Positions 36,720 through 45,811 of a stretch of 64,000 nt of DNA are shown here, in pieces (positions within the stretch are counted from its first letter, which is position 1; each line of letters starts with the position of its first letter). The stretch is taken from the NCBI RefSeq assembly GCF_021731985.1, contig NZ_JAKFWH010000043.1, forward strand, positions 1 to 64,000, in the 5' to 3' direction. The position numbers were made by a program, and so were the translations under genes. Source of the stretch: Nitrosomonas sp. Its GTDB lineage: Bacteria; Pseudomonadota; Gammaproteobacteria; Burkholderiales; Nitrosomonadaceae. The notes beneath the pieces are model-generated. The model was given only the letters and a program-made list of their open reading frames with translations. It was not told where the DNA came from and searched no databases.

Positions 36720-37768
36720 TATTCATTATTATTTGTTGATATGTTTTTTTTAATTATAGAGTCAGATTGCGATTTTTCGACAAAGTAGTTAGTAAAAAAT
36801 TTTTCTCGATTTAGAATGGTATTTTTATTGGCAAGAGTCCCTGATGTCATCATAGAATGATACACATTTTCTACTCCTTTGGGATTAATGATTCCGTCCA
36901 AACTATAAAATTCCTTCAGCTTATCAAGCGTTTTCGCATATCTAATCTTATCTGACCCAACAATTTTTCCTGGTAAAGCATCAGTGATTTCCTGTGGAGT
37001 ATGTTCTCTAATCCAGCTGAGTGCACGGATATGAATATTAACTACTTTCTGCACTAGATCAGGGCGATTGTCGATAACATCCTGTCGCGTTAAGACACCC
37101 GCTTGGTTGTATACTCCACCTAAATAACGTTCTGTATCTCTTAAAGTGTTCAAATCAGCAAGAATGAAAGCTTTTCCTTGCTCAACTAGGGTAGATGCAA
37201 AGGGCTCTAAGGCGATTCCTCCTACAATTTGCTGATTTTTCAGCGCTGGAGGAAAAGTTGAAGATCCAACATCAAAAATAGTTACATCAGCAGGGTTTAT
37301 GTTAGCATTGCTAAGCAACGATGCCAAAACCATGTGTGTAGCAGAGCCTTTAGAAGTGACGCCAAGAGATTTTCCTTTCAAATCAGATATATCTTTAATA
37401 TCGTTGCGCAATCTTGAATCTACAACTAATGTCATACCAGGAAGCTTATTGAGCAATACTACCATCCGCAAATTATCTTTTCTTTGAATTGCTGCTTTAA
37501 ATGCGTGATCTATGCTATTGAGACTAAAGTCTACTTGATTTGCCAAAAGTGCTTGGGCAGTAGCAGTTCCACCTTGTAAGAAAATGATTTCTGGATCCAA
37601 GCCTTCATCAATAAAAAAACCCTTCGCAACAGCAAGATCGAAAGGCATAAAGTGTACTAAGTGTCCGCCACTTGCAATTTTTATCTTTTCAAGATGAGGT
37701 TGCTGGCACAAGACATTACTTGATATTAATAAAAAGAATAAAGATATGATGAATGATAAGTTTTTCAT
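36719..37768 (-). CDS. ABC substrate-binding protein, NMT1/SsuA/TauA type
   Basis: Periplasmic solute-binding protein, 349 residues. A signal peptide (FIISLFFLLISSNVLC) precedes HLVHFMPFDLAVAKGFFIDE and GLDPEIIFLQGGTATAQALL, which place it with the NMT1/THI5-like binding proteins for sulfonates, nitrate or thiamine precursors. Further on are LKGKSLGVTSKGSATHMVLA and YLGGVYNQAGVLTRQDVIDN. The ligand is not evident. It overlaps the permease by four bases. Confidence 0.85.
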   Translation of the reverse strand: MKNLSFIISLFFLLISSNVLCQQPHLEKIKIASGGHLVHFMPFDLAVAKGFFIDEGLDPEIIFLQGGTATAQALLANQVDFSLNSIDHAFKAAIQRKDNLRMVVLLNKLPGMTLVVDSRLRNDIKDISDLKGKSLGVTSKGSATHMVLASLLSNANINPADVTIFDVGSSTFPPALKNQQIVGGIALEPFASTLVEQGKAFILADLNTLRDTERYLGGVYNQAGVLTRQDVIDNRPDLVQKVVNIHIRALSWIREHTPQEITDALPGKIVGSDKIRYAKTLDKLKEFYSLDGIINPKGVENVYHSMMTSGTLANKNTILNREKFFTNYFVEKSQSDSIIKKNISTNNNE

Positions 37769-38544
37769 ATTTTACTTTCCTCCGATTGGTCAACAACCTG
37801 CCACTTAGTGAAATGTGATTCAATGCGTTTAAGAAGAACATCGAGGATAGCAACAACAATTGTCAAAAGAGCCAATCCTGTCATGACACCAGTAGCATCG
37901 AAATTTGATTGAGCATTGTTAATGAGAAAACCAATGCCAGCACTGGAACCAATATACTCACCTAGAATTGCCGCGATAATGGCAAAGCCAACACTGACAC
38001 GAAGACTGGCGAATGTCCAAGACACAGTGGCAGGAAGATAAATGTGCCTTAGAATTTGGTAGCGAGTAGCTCCTAATACAGCTGCATTCTTAAGTAATAT
38101 CGGATTGATTTCCTTGAAACCACGGTAGGTATTGAAGAAAACTACAAAAAAGACAAGGGAGATCACAATAACAACTTTAGAGAGAAACCCAAACCCAAAC
38201 CAAAGAATTATTAATGGTGCAAAAGCAATACGGGGCATTGCATTCATTATCGTAATAAAGGGTTGTAAAATGGCATCAATTCTCGGATTAGCGGCAAATA
38301 AGAAGCCTAATGTAATTCCCAATATCAACCCCGATATGAAACCAACTCCTGCTTCTGATAATGTCACACTCAAATGCTTGAAAATTAGATCTTCTTCTAA
38401 CCAAAATTGGAAGTTTCTGAATATGAGGCTGGGCGAACTAAAATAATAGACATCTATTGCTCCATATTTAATAGAAAACTCCCAGATTGTTATAAGCAGA
38501 ATAATTAAGCTCCAGCGCAAAACCTGTAAATGCCATGATGTCAT
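37765..38544 (-). CDS. ABC transporter permease, SsuC/TauC type
   Basis: Inner-membrane permease of 259 residues with about six helices. The EAA loop is visible as YRGFKEINPILLKNAAVLG followed by ATRYQILRHIYLPATVSW. Other parts (EAGVGFISGLILGITLGFLF, AFAPLIILWFGFG) are typical of sulfonate/nitrate/taurine importers. It pairs with the binding protein and ATPase on either side. The cargo is unknown. Confidence 0.88.
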   Translation of the reverse strand: MTSWHLQVLRWSLIILLITIWEFSIKYGAIDVYYFSSPSLIFRNFQFWLEEDLIFKHLSVTLSEAGVGFISGLILGITLGFLFAANPRIDAILQPFITIMNAMPRIAFAPLIILWFGFGFLSKVVIVISLVFFVVFFNTYRGFKEINPILLKNAAVLGATRYQILRHIYLPATVSWTFASLRVSVGFAIIAAILGEYIGSSAGIGFLINNAQSNFDATGVMTGLALLTIVVAILDVLLKRIESHFTKWQVVDQSEESKI

Positions 38545-38548
38545 TTAG

Positions 38549-39322
38549 TTAATCCTGTTGTGTTAATTCCACCCATAGTTCTCTAACAAGATTATGAAAA
38601 TCTATATTTCCGTAGAGTGCATCTAAATTACGCGGACGTGGTAAAGGATTTTCACGTATTGATTTAATTTTTGCCGGTCTTTGAGTCAAAATTACGATTC
38701 TATCAGAGAGAGCTATCGCTTCTTGGACATCATGAGTAACCAGGATAATGGTAGTATCTAATTGCTCCCACAAGCGTACAACTTCCTTCTCTATCTGTAA
38801 TTTGGAATAAACATCAAGTGCACCAAAAGGTTCATCCATCAGCAGTAAATGTGGATGAGTAGAAAGTGCAGCTGCTAAAGCTACTCGTTTGCGCATCCCT
38901 TGTGAAAGCTGCGAGGGATAGTAGTCTTCAAATCCTTTGAGTCCTACAGCATGCAACCATTTGATTGATACTTCTTCACGACACTTATCAGGAATTTGAG
39001 TTGCAATAAGAGAGAACTCGATATTGCCATACGCAGTTTTCCATGGTATTAAGGACTCTTCCTGCCACACAACAGCAATTCGATTTCGATCATTTAAATT
39101 CTTTGTTGGTTTGTCAGGATACGAAATAGAACCATCATCTAGACTGTTCTGGCCAGCCAAAATATTCAGCAAAGTTGATTTTCCACATCCTGATGGCCCT
39201 AGAATGGCTAGGAATTCTCCTGTATACATATCTAGGCTAATGTCATTCAAGACAGGTAAGCTATTCCCTTCTTTTGTAAAAGATTTATTTGCATTCCTGA
39301 TTTTTAGGAATTGTTCTGCCAT
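38549..39322 (-). CDS. ABC transporter ATP-binding protein, SsuB/TauB type
   Basis: First gene of the five-gene operon. Walker A is LGPSGCGKST, the signature is LSQGMRKRVALAAAL and Walker B is LLLMDEPFGALD, with VTHDVQEAIALSDR for the switch His. These are the usual SsuB/TauB/NrtD features. The signature begins LSQGM, a common variant of LSGGQ. An open frame reaches 39361, but MAEQFLKIRNA (ATG 39322) is the natural start. About 257 residues. A short AT-rich gap separates it from yraN. Confidence 0.88.
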   Translation of the reverse strand: MAEQFLKIRNANKSFTKEGNSLPVLNDISLDMYTGEFLAILGPSGCGKSTLLNILAGQNSLDDGSISYPDKPTKNLNDRNRIAVVWQEESLIPWKTAYGNIEFSLIATQIPDKCREEVSIKWLHAVGLKGFEDYYPSQLSQGMRKRVALAAALSTHPHLLLMDEPFGALDVYSKLQIEKEVVRLWEQLDTTIILVTHDVQEAIALSDRIVILTQRPAKIKSIRENPLPRPRNLDALYGNIDFHNLVRELWVELTQQD

Positions 39323-39418
39323 AGCATTCTTTTTATGATTATTTTGAAACCAGTATTTCAAATATCATAACAGAAAGAATGAAGAACAAAGTGGTATAGA
39401 CCTGAAATGACGAGTAGA

Positions 39419-39757
39419 TCATTCACCAAACGCATTTTTGATCCATTCAATTTCCTGGCCATTTACACCTGATAGCAGTAGCGCATCAAAACGGCAGGAT
39501 GGTTCGTTGTTTAATCCAGATAAATAATGCCGTGCGGTGCGCAGTAGTTTGGCCTGTTTTGCCGGTGTGATACTGGCTGCAGCGCCGCCGAATATTTCGT
39601 TGGCTCGCATGCGGACCTCGATAAAAACCAAAGTGGTGCCGTCACGCATAATCAGGTCAATTTCTCCAAAACGGCAGCGGTAGTTCTGTGCGATCAGCAC
39701 TAAATGTTGCCGTTGCAAATACGATACGGCTATTTGCTCGGCATCACTGCCCTTCAT
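39419..39757 (-). CDS. yraN: YraN family predicted endonuclease-like protein (UPF0102)
   Basis: 112 residues with the restriction endonuclease-like core: GSDAEQIAVSYLQRQ, NYRCRFGEIDLIMRDG and LVFIEVRMRANEIFGGAAAS. The E-ID-ExR pattern matches the family, whose function is still unclear. The longer open frame runs back into lpoA; ATG 39757 is chosen because MKGSDAEQ is the usual start. It overlaps the lpoA stop by 14 bases. The yraN-lpoA pair divergent from rsmI is a classic arrangement. Confidence 0.9.
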   Translation of the reverse strand: MKGSDAEQIAVSYLQRQHLVLIAQNYRCRFGEIDLIMRDGTTLVFIEVRMRANEIFGGAAASITPAKQAKLLRTARHYLSGLNNEPSCRFDALLLSGVNGQEIEWIKNAFGE

Positions 39758-40862
39758 TTTCTGTGGTATTTTTTTGTATATCCAGAAGCCGTACTTTACC
39801 TTGCTCAAATTGAGCAGCAACGGCTTCACGGATAAATTGATTGGGTGGTGCAAAATGAATATACCCGGTTACACCGTCAAAAGAAATTTCTTCAACGGAT
39901 TGTGGTTGCAGTAGGTAGGTCATCAAACGGAACGCATCAATACCCAAGGCATAAAGCCGTTCCATGTCGGGACTCTGGGCTTTGTCGGTGTGGCGGTAGG
40001 CCATGACAGCAGGATGATCGGGTTGTATTAACCAAGGCATATCGAGAAACTGGATGCCATTCAGGTCATTATTGAGCAGGAAGTTGTTGGCGCCGGTAAA
40101 AATCTGCGATGTGGCATACACTGGCACATCCGGGTCAAGGTATGTCCGCAGCACTCGTGATTTGGCGGAATCCAGAGCTAGGAAAACCAGATGATTGCTG
40201 CCTACTGTCAAATTGCGAAATTGCTGCAGTCTGGCTGGATCCTCGGAATAGCGGAATGATTCAGCGGTTTTGCCTTCCTCACTTTGCCATCGTTGTATGA
40301 AAGCATTTTGCAAGCGTTTGGATAACGGGCCGTCATCGCCGATGACGATGGCATGGCTCCTGCCGCTATTCTGCGCCAATTTTGCGATTTGACCGGCCTC
40401 TGTTTCCATTTGCAAGCCAAACAAATAAAATTTGGGTGGCAATGTCGCAGTATTATCCACTGTATTCAATGCTAAAGTATGTACTTTTAACAGGTTGCTG
40501 GAAGCCATGGCCGAAACACCATCGCGGGTAAGTGGCCCCACAACGAATACAGCGCCAGCAGTTACTGCTTCATAATAAGTAACGAGAATATCGAGTGGAT
40601 CGTCCGTGGTGGAATATATCCGGATGATCAATGGTAGTGGTTGTCCGCGCATTGCGGCGGTTACAAAACCGTCTTTTACGATGTTGGCCGCCGCTCCAAA
40701 TGACGGCGACTCTAGCGGTAATAGCAGCGCAATATGTGGCACTAGGGGCGGTTCGGACGCGCTGTACGGTTCAGAATGTTCTTCCGGATGAGTGGCCATT
40801 GCCATCTGGCTGCCGTATAGTGCAAAGATTAGCGCCAGAACAATTGTCAGAAAACGTTGCAT
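39744..40862 (-). CDS. lpoA: LpoA-like penicillin-binding protein activator
   Basis: Periplasmic protein with a Venus-flytrap (Peripla_BP-like) fold, the family that activates penicillin-binding protein 1A in enterobacteria. The 372-residue protein has a signal (FLTIVLALIFALYGSQMAMA) but no lipobox Cys and no N-terminal TPR domain, unlike E. coli LpoA. Conserved parts are PHIALLLPLESPSFGAAANI, VGPLTRDGVSAMA, and FDGVTGYIHFAPPNQFIREA near the end. ATG 40862 is chosen over far upstream starts because the signal peptide begins there. Confidence 0.8.
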   Translation of the reverse strand: MQRFLTIVLALIFALYGSQMAMATHPEEHSEPYSASEPPLVPHIALLLPLESPSFGAAANIVKDGFVTAAMRGQPLPLIIRIYSTTDDPLDILVTYYEAVTAGAVFVVGPLTRDGVSAMASSNLLKVHTLALNTVDNTATLPPKFYLFGLQMETEAGQIAKLAQNSGRSHAIVIGDDGPLSKRLQNAFIQRWQSEEGKTAESFRYSEDPARLQQFRNLTVGSNHLVFLALDSAKSRVLRTYLDPDVPVYATSQIFTGANNFLLNNDLNGIQFLDMPWLIQPDHPAVMAYRHTDKAQSPDMERLYALGIDAFRLMTYLLQPQSVEEISFDGVTGYIHFAPPNQFIREAVAAQFEQGKVRLLDIQKNTTENEGQ

Positions 40863-40872
40863 AGTGAGGATT

Positions 40873-41730
40873 ATGCTGGAAAAAATTGCATTATATGTGG
40901 TTGCCACACCAATAGGAAATTTAAGCGATATCAGCTTGCGTGCGTTGGATGTACTGACGAAAGTGGATGTGGTTGCGGCTGAGCACATACAAAATTCCAG
41001 ACATTTATTAGCAGCGCATTCCATCACGGCAAAGCTGGTCAGCTTGCACCAACACAATGAGGCGGCGGTTACAAACAAAATATTGGCGCTATTGAATTCC
41101 GGGAAAAGTGTTGCCTTGGTGACTGACGCAGGTACGCCGGGTATTTCTGATCCCGGCGCAATTCTGGTTAAATGCGTGCGTGAACAAGGTTATCCGGTTA
41201 TTCCGGTTCCAGGTGCTAATGCCGCTGTTTGCGCAATGTCAGCAGCCGGTATTGCGAATCCTCATTTTCTGTTTTATGGTTTTTTGCCTGCTAAAACCGG
41301 GTTGCGCAAACGTGAGTTGACCGCGTTAAAATCGCAGCAGTGTACGTTGATATTTTATGAAGCGCCTCATCGTATCCTGGAATGTGTGGCTGATATGATG
41401 GATACCTTTGGGGCACAACGCCAATTGACCATCGCCCGGGAATTAACCAAGTTATTTGAAACGATCCATACGGGTACACTGGAAGAAACACTTGCCTGGC
41501 TCCAGGCAGATACCAATCAGCAAAAAGGCGAGTTTGTTTTGTTGCTATCCGGTGCAGAAATCCTGGATAAATCCGAGACCAGCGAACAGGCTCGGCATAC
41601 ATTAGAATGTTTGCTCGCTGAATTGCCATTAAAGCAGGCAGTTAAACTGGCTACAGCGATTACTGGCGAAAACAAAAATACACTTTATCAGTTGGCGCTA
41701 GACTTGAAGGCAACAGGATATCCCGAATAG
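40873..41730 (+). CDS. rsmI: 16S rRNA 2'-O-methyltransferase RsmI
   Basis: Methylates the ribose of C1402 in 16S rRNA. 285 residues of the SAM-dependent tetrapyrrole-methylase fold: LYVVATPIGNLSDISLRAL, VALVTDAGTPGISDPGA, PVPGANAAVCAMSAAG and YEAPHRILECVADM are diagnostic. The frame is open from 40792, but ATG 40873 begins right before the domain with GAGGA just upstream, leaving a 10-base gap to the divergent lpoA start. Confidence 0.95.
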   Translation: MLEKIALYVVATPIGNLSDISLRALDVLTKVDVVAAEHIQNSRHLLAAHSITAKLVSLHQHNEAAVTNKILALLNSGKSVALVTDAGTPGISDPGAILVKCVREQGYPVIPVPGANAAVCAMSAAGIANPHFLFYGFLPAKTGLRKRELTALKSQQCTLIFYEAPHRILECVADMMDTFGAQRQLTIARELTKLFETIHTGTLEETLAWLQADTNQQKGEFVLLLSGAEILDKSETSEQARHTLECLLAELPLKQAVKLATAITGENKNTLYQLALDLKATGYPE

Positions 41731-41781
41731 CCGAAATGGCTGCGCTATAATGCAACCAATCAAAATAACACCTGGTAAAAC

Positions 41782-42819
41782 GTGACCAGCATAACCATTA
41801 CTCGCCCTGATGATTGGCATCTGCATTTGCGCGACGGCGAGCAGCTGCGCGCCGTGCTACCCCATACAGCAAAACAATTTGCGCGTGCCATTATTATGCC
41901 GAACCTTAAACCGCCGGTTGTAACCACTGATATGGCACTGGCGTATCGCGCACGAATACGGGCAGCATTGCCGACAATGCTGCAATCCGGTTTTGAGCCA
42001 TTGATGACGCTCTATCTGACGGATAATACGCCGCCAGCAGAAATTATCCGGGCAAAAGAGAGCGGGGTAGTGCAGGGTGTGAAATTGTACCCGGCGGGCG
42101 CAACGACGAATTCAGATGCCGGGGTGACCGATATTGCCAAAAGCTATGCTGCCCTGGAGGCAATGGAAAAGAATAATCTGCCATTGTTGGTGCACGGTGA
42201 AGTGACGGATCCCGATGTGGATGTTTTTGACAGAGAGAAAATTTTTATCGACCGGATACTTGCGCCGCTGACGCAGCGCTTTCCGAATTTGCGCATTGTG
42301 TTTGAGCATGTCACCACCCGTGATGCCGTGGCATTTGTAACAGAAGCATCCCGGCAGGTTGCGGCTACCATTACCGCACATCATCTATTGTTGAATCGGA
42401 ACGCAATCTTCCAAGGCGGCATCCGTCCCCACTACTTTTGTCTACCTGTGTTGAAACGTGAGATTCATCGGCAGGCTTTGCTGGAAGCAGCTACCAGTGG
42501 TAATCCGAAATTTTTTCTTGGCACGGACAGTGCGCCCCATTCGCAGATCAATAAAGAAAATGCCTGTGGTTGTGCAGGGATTTTTACAGCCCATGCAGCC
42601 ATTGAGTTATATGCGACAGCATTTGAGCAAGCCGGTGCGCTGGATAAGCTGGAAGCATTCGCCAGCTTTTATGGCGCAGATTTCTATCAATTGCCGCGCA
42701 ACACCGGCTATATCACACTCAAAAAAGAAAAATGGACTGTTCCGGAACAATTTGCGTTTGCAGGAGAGAAATTGATACCACTCTACGCCGTGGCCAGTTT
42801 GGACTGGAAAATGGCGTAG
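41782..42819 (+). CDS. pyrC: dihydroorotase, class II
   Basis: Third step of pyrimidine synthesis: reversible ring closure of carbamoyl aspartate. 345 residues, GTG start. Zinc ligands and substrate residues are in [16 protein letters not shown], the carbamylated Lys in [16 protein letters not shown], and further ligands in [28 protein letters not shown] and [10 protein letters not shown]. The length and motifs match the class II enzymes of E. coli type. It follows rsmI by about 50 bases. Confidence 0.95.
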   Translation: MTSITITRPDDWHLHLRDGEQLRAVLPHTAKQFARAIIMPNLKPPVVTTDMALAYRARIRAALPTMLQSGFEPLMTLYLTDNTPPAEIIRAKESGVVQGVKLYPAGATTNSDAGVTDIAKSYAALEAMEKNNLPLLVHGEVTDPDVDVFDREKIFIDRILAPLTQRFPNLRIVFEHVTTRDAVAFVTEASRQVAATITAHHLLLNRNAIFQGGIRPHYFCLPVLKREIHRQALLEAATSGNPKFFLGTDSAPHSQINKENACGCAGIFTAHAAIELYATAFEQAGALDKLEAFASFYGADFYQLPRNTGYITLKKEKWTVPEQFAFAGEKLIPLYAVASLDWKMA

Positions 42820-42861
42820 TGTAATGTCGATATTCTTGAAAAACAGGGTTAAGAAGGGGCT

Positions 42862-43230
42862 CTACCAGTGCTTTAATGCCCGATTCCAGCGGTAAAGCAG
42901 CCAGGCAAAGCCGTTATAGGCCAGTCGTGCGAGTGACCGGATGACGGGCAATTGAAACAATCTGGCTAACCAGCGCTGATTCGGTGTTTGCTGCCAAAGC
43001 TGGATAAATGCATCAATACCAATATTAAGCTGGCCCTTGTCATCTTTGACATACAATCGTTCGCGCACTTGCTCTAGCGAACTTCCCACTTCTGAAACCG
43101 CATCCGGGTTGTTATGCACATCGACCCATTCAATATTGTTAACCCCACAGTCCTGCATGCGTTTGCGCTGATCTTTGATTCCTGCATTGCAAACGGGGCA
43201 AGCGCTGTTGTAATACACTTTACTGGGCAT
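42862..43230 (-). CDS. DUF393 thiol-disulfide oxidoreductase-like protein
   Basis: 122 residues of the DCC/DUF393 family. The N-terminal active pair is YYNSACPVCNAGI, a thioredoxin-like CxxC. A Trp/Arg-rich helical C terminus (LARLAYNGFAWLLYRWNRAL) is typical. The family name rests on the usual Asp-Cys-Cys form; here the motif reads SACPVC. Redox role inferred, partner unknown. Convergent with pyrC. Confidence 0.85.
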   Translation of the reverse strand: MPSKVYYNSACPVCNAGIKDQRKRMQDCGVNNIEWVDVHNNPDAVSEVGSSLEQVRERLYVKDDKGQLNIGIDAFIQLWQQTPNQRWLARLFQLPVIRSLARLAYNGFAWLLYRWNRALKHW

Positions 43231-43303
43231 TTTGAAGTTTATTTTCCAGAAAATAAACCAGGAGTATAAACTTCCTTAGACTCAATTTTAAAATGCTTTT
43301 AGA

Positions 43304-43675
43304 TCATGAAATATTCGATACATTTTTGGCGTGTAGTTTTGGGTGTTGGCTGGTAGTTATTTGCATGTCTTTCTGCTTATCCGCACATTTTCCATATCCC
43401 AATAATTTGTAGGACCAATAGGCACCTAAGCCAAATGCGATAATTGCTAAGAGAACCGGAGAAGGTGTGGATATCTCCAGATTCCAGAGCCACCACTCCA
43501 AACCTGCAAGGGCAATAAAAATAACGGGTGCAATAACTAAGGGTAATGCATCGTTATCCAAAATTGTGTCGAATTTCTCTTGTATTAGACGGCCAGAGTT
43601 GCGAAGAGAATTACTGGTATGAGACGGGCGATTCTTTGCTCTTTGTTTAATGATCTTTAAGCGTAATTTAGGCAT
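43304..43675 (-). CDS. hypothetical two-helix membrane protein
   Basis: 123 residues, not recognised. A basic N terminus of about 40 residues (MPKLRLKIIKQRAKNRPS) is followed by two hydrophobic segments, LVIAPVIFIALAGLEWWLW and VLLAIIAFGLGAYWSYKLLG, then a Lys/His-rich tail. No ribosome site is obvious. The composition is plausible for a real small membrane protein, but context gives no help. Single-gene unit after the DUF393 gene. Confidence 0.5.
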   Translation of the reverse strand: MPKLRLKIIKQRAKNRPSHTSNSLRNSGRLIQEKFDTILDNDALPLVIAPVIFIALAGLEWWLWNLEISTPSPVLLAIIAFGLGAYWSYKLLGYGKCADKQKDMQITTSQHPKLHAKNVSNIS

Positions 43676-44062
43676 TTATTTAATTATGACGAGTAGAGTT
43701 TTAATAAATTTTTTGAATGAATCGGATCAAAATATTGATTCGAAGTTTTTATTGTTTATCGGTAAGCAGCCAGAAAAGTTTATAGCTTCAACAAGATTGG
43801 ATCTGATGTGGACTACAATGAAGGCGGGAATGCGAAAGCTCTAGTCAATCTATCTGCTGGTCGGTTTACAGTATCAATGTCCTGATAAAAAATGACAGAT
43901 CAACTATATTTGCTAGGTTGCTATTGTGATTAAATGGAAAGAGGGTAATTATTTGATCGAATCAACAATGGGATTGATCATCAAAAAGCGCGAGAAGTAT
44001 CAAAGTTTTTGCCGCATTAATTGTTTTTTATGTGAGTTTTATACAAGAATGGAGATGGAAAA

Positions 44063-44701
44063 ATGAAAACTAAGTTATTTGCAAAAATATCGGTGCTGGC
44101 CTTTCTCAGTGCTGCGGGCAGTGCATATGCCGGTCTCACTCCTGACAGCTACAACATGCTGAACGGTAACACTGGTTCCTATAATTACTGGGATGAGATC
44201 TACAGCGGTGCTGGTTGTGTGACGTGCGACAACGCAGCCTTAACAGGTGGCCGCGGCGATCTGACCGATGGCATTATCGCTACCGATAATTGGAATATCA
44301 CCGAAGCACCTTCCGGTAATGGACCTTATGTAGGCTGGACCTTAGATCCGACGATCACTTTTCACTGGAACTCGCCGGTCAACATCAGTTCGGCAACTTT
44401 TTATTTCGATGATGCCGACGGCTATGGTGGTGTCAGCGCACCGGCAAGCGTCACTGTCGATGGCATCAACTTCCCGATTGCCGATCCAATTGGCTCATCT
44501 CCATTCTCTTTCGTTGCTAACGGTTTATCGTTCACCGGTAACGATCTTGTGGTTACTATCCAGAGGAATAACTCATGGGTTTTTCTCAGCGAAGTGGAAT
44601 TCAATGCCGCGCCTATTCCAGAACCAGAAACTTACGCCATGCTATTGGCCGGATTGGGATTGCTGGGTTTCGTGGCAAGACGCAGGCAACAAAACGTGTA
44701 A
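44063..44701 (+). CDS. PEP-CTERM sorted surface protein (first of two)
   Basis: Exported protein anchored or sorted by an exosortase. The 212-residue chain has a signal peptide (ISVLAFLSAAGSAYAG), a beta-rich body with a Cys pair (GAGCVTCDN), and the C-terminal sorting signal PEPETYAMLLAGLGLLGFVA followed by RRRQQ. GGAG at 44051-44054 supports ATG 44063. The body shows a discoidin-like pattern (SSATFYFDDADGYGG, NNSWVFLSEVEF), suggesting a carbohydrate-binding fold, though that is an inference. A terminator follows. No exosortase gene is in the window. Confidence 0.88.
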   Translation: MKTKLFAKISVLAFLSAAGSAYAGLTPDSYNMLNGNTGSYNYWDEIYSGAGCVTCDNAALTGGRGDLTDGIIATDNWNITEAPSGNGPYVGWTLDPTITFHWNSPVNISSATFYFDDADGYGGVSAPASVTVDGINFPIADPIGSSPFSFVANGLSFTGNDLVVTIQRNNSWVFLSEVEFNAAPIPEPETYAMLLAGLGLLGFVARRRQQNV

Positions 44702-44727
44702 CCAGATTTAGCTGTTGCGTTTCAATC

Positions 44728-44756
44728 AACCCCGTCCCAGTGACGGGGTTTGTTTT
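44728..44756 (+). terminator. rho-independent terminator of the first PEP-CTERM gene
   Basis: AACCCCGTC (44728-44736) pairs with GACGGGGTT (44742-44750) around a five-base loop, followed by TGTTTTT. It lies 26 bases after the stop codon. Confidence 0.88.
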
Positions 44757-45167
44757 TCTGGTGAGCGAAAGTTTGGTGTGACATGGTGCAACTTATGTCG
44801 ATAGAACTGATGTGTAGTTTTGCGGTTCATGCTTGAGAGAATCTTTTATTGCAGTTCAAGATTCATACTTTTTCTCTCCATGTTAGCGCGGGCGGAATTT
44901 AATGCGAAGTAATTGTCGGTATTATATAAATACTATGCGTTAACATTTGTATACATTTTTTTGCAATTAAATTCATATTCTATGCCTTGACAATTCAAAT
45001 GATCCACAGGTTGAAGAAGTTATAGAGATTACTTTAGGTAGTTCCATGTTCAGATGGCAAACATCTCATAAGTATATGATAAGTTTTATATAATTAAAGT
45101 GTTAAATAATTAATCAATCTAAGGAAACCCTTGGAAATTTATCAGTTAATCGCTCAAGCCACGTAGT

Positions 45168-45201
45168 TATTCACAAACTTATCCACAGAAATTGTGGATA
45201 A
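45168..45201. promoter_or_regulatory. inverted pair of perfect DnaA boxes (copy 2 of the 34-bp repeat)
   Basis: TTATCCACA at 45179-45187 and TGTGGATAA at 45193-45201 repeat, with the flanking bases, the block at 7416-7449 without a mismatch over 34 bases. It lies inside the 1.1-kb gene-poor stretch 44757-45811 between the two PEP-CTERM genes. Outside the repeat, the flanks of the two copies differ. The rest of that stretch is AT-rich, with no gene I can see. Confidence 0.7.
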
Positions 45202-45704
45202 TCAATGAAACCCTATGACAAATAAGACGATAGCTCGAAAAATGATAGTTAATTCTTGGAAAGAAGTGGGTTCTATTTCAAAAACGTAAAGTAGAGTGAA
45301 CGGCCAAATAAGGCATCACTCAGATTTTTTTAAGGGCCAAAAGTGATATTACTTTCAGTGCAATAATTTTCTTGTTTATTGGCATCTAAATAAACTGCCT
45401 TATTTCATTATGTGTTGCCAATTCTTGGCATATGCAGACACATAATAGCTTCAGCATGCAACCAGAAATATTCTTAATTTCCTGCTTTGTTAATGAATTT
45501 CAGTATTCATTCAGGACAAATGTACTGGAAATAAAGGATTAATTGTCTATAGTATTGAATTTATTTAAAGCTTAAAATTAAAGCGTTGGGTTTCTAACAT
45601 AAAAACTCGATGAGGTGGCAGCACTTACAATACGTTGAAGATGATTTGTGTTTTAAATGTGAATAAGTGTGAAAGTTTTTAAGAATTAACTTAAATTAAC
45701 TTAA

Positions 45705-45770
45705 CTAAAACTAAAACTAAAACTAAAACTAAAACTAAAACTAAAACTAAAACTAAAACTAAAACTAAAA
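45705..45770 (+). repeat. eleven tandem CTAAAA hexamers upstream of the second PEP-CTERM gene
   Basis: CTAAAA is repeated eleven times without interruption over 66 bases, ending 41 bases before the ATG at 45812. A TTATAT sequence at 45781-45786 could be a -10 box, which would place the -35 region at the downstream edge of the repeat. A change in copy number could then alter promoter strength, as in known phase-variable promoters. The promoter placement is an inference; the repeat itself is plain. Confidence 0.9.
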
Positions 45771-45811
45771 TTTTCCTGATTTATATTTTTAAGATAAAAA
45801 GGAGTAAAAAA

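Noticed and set aside
43650-43844. 64-residue forward frame overlapping the start of the small membrane protein gene
   Set aside because: No ribosome site, overlaps a better minus-strand gene, and no recognisable features.
45705-45770. CTAAAA tract considered as a CRISPR array or telomere-like repeat
   Set aside because: No spacers, unit only six bases, interior position on a chromosome-like segment; it is a simple sequence repeat.
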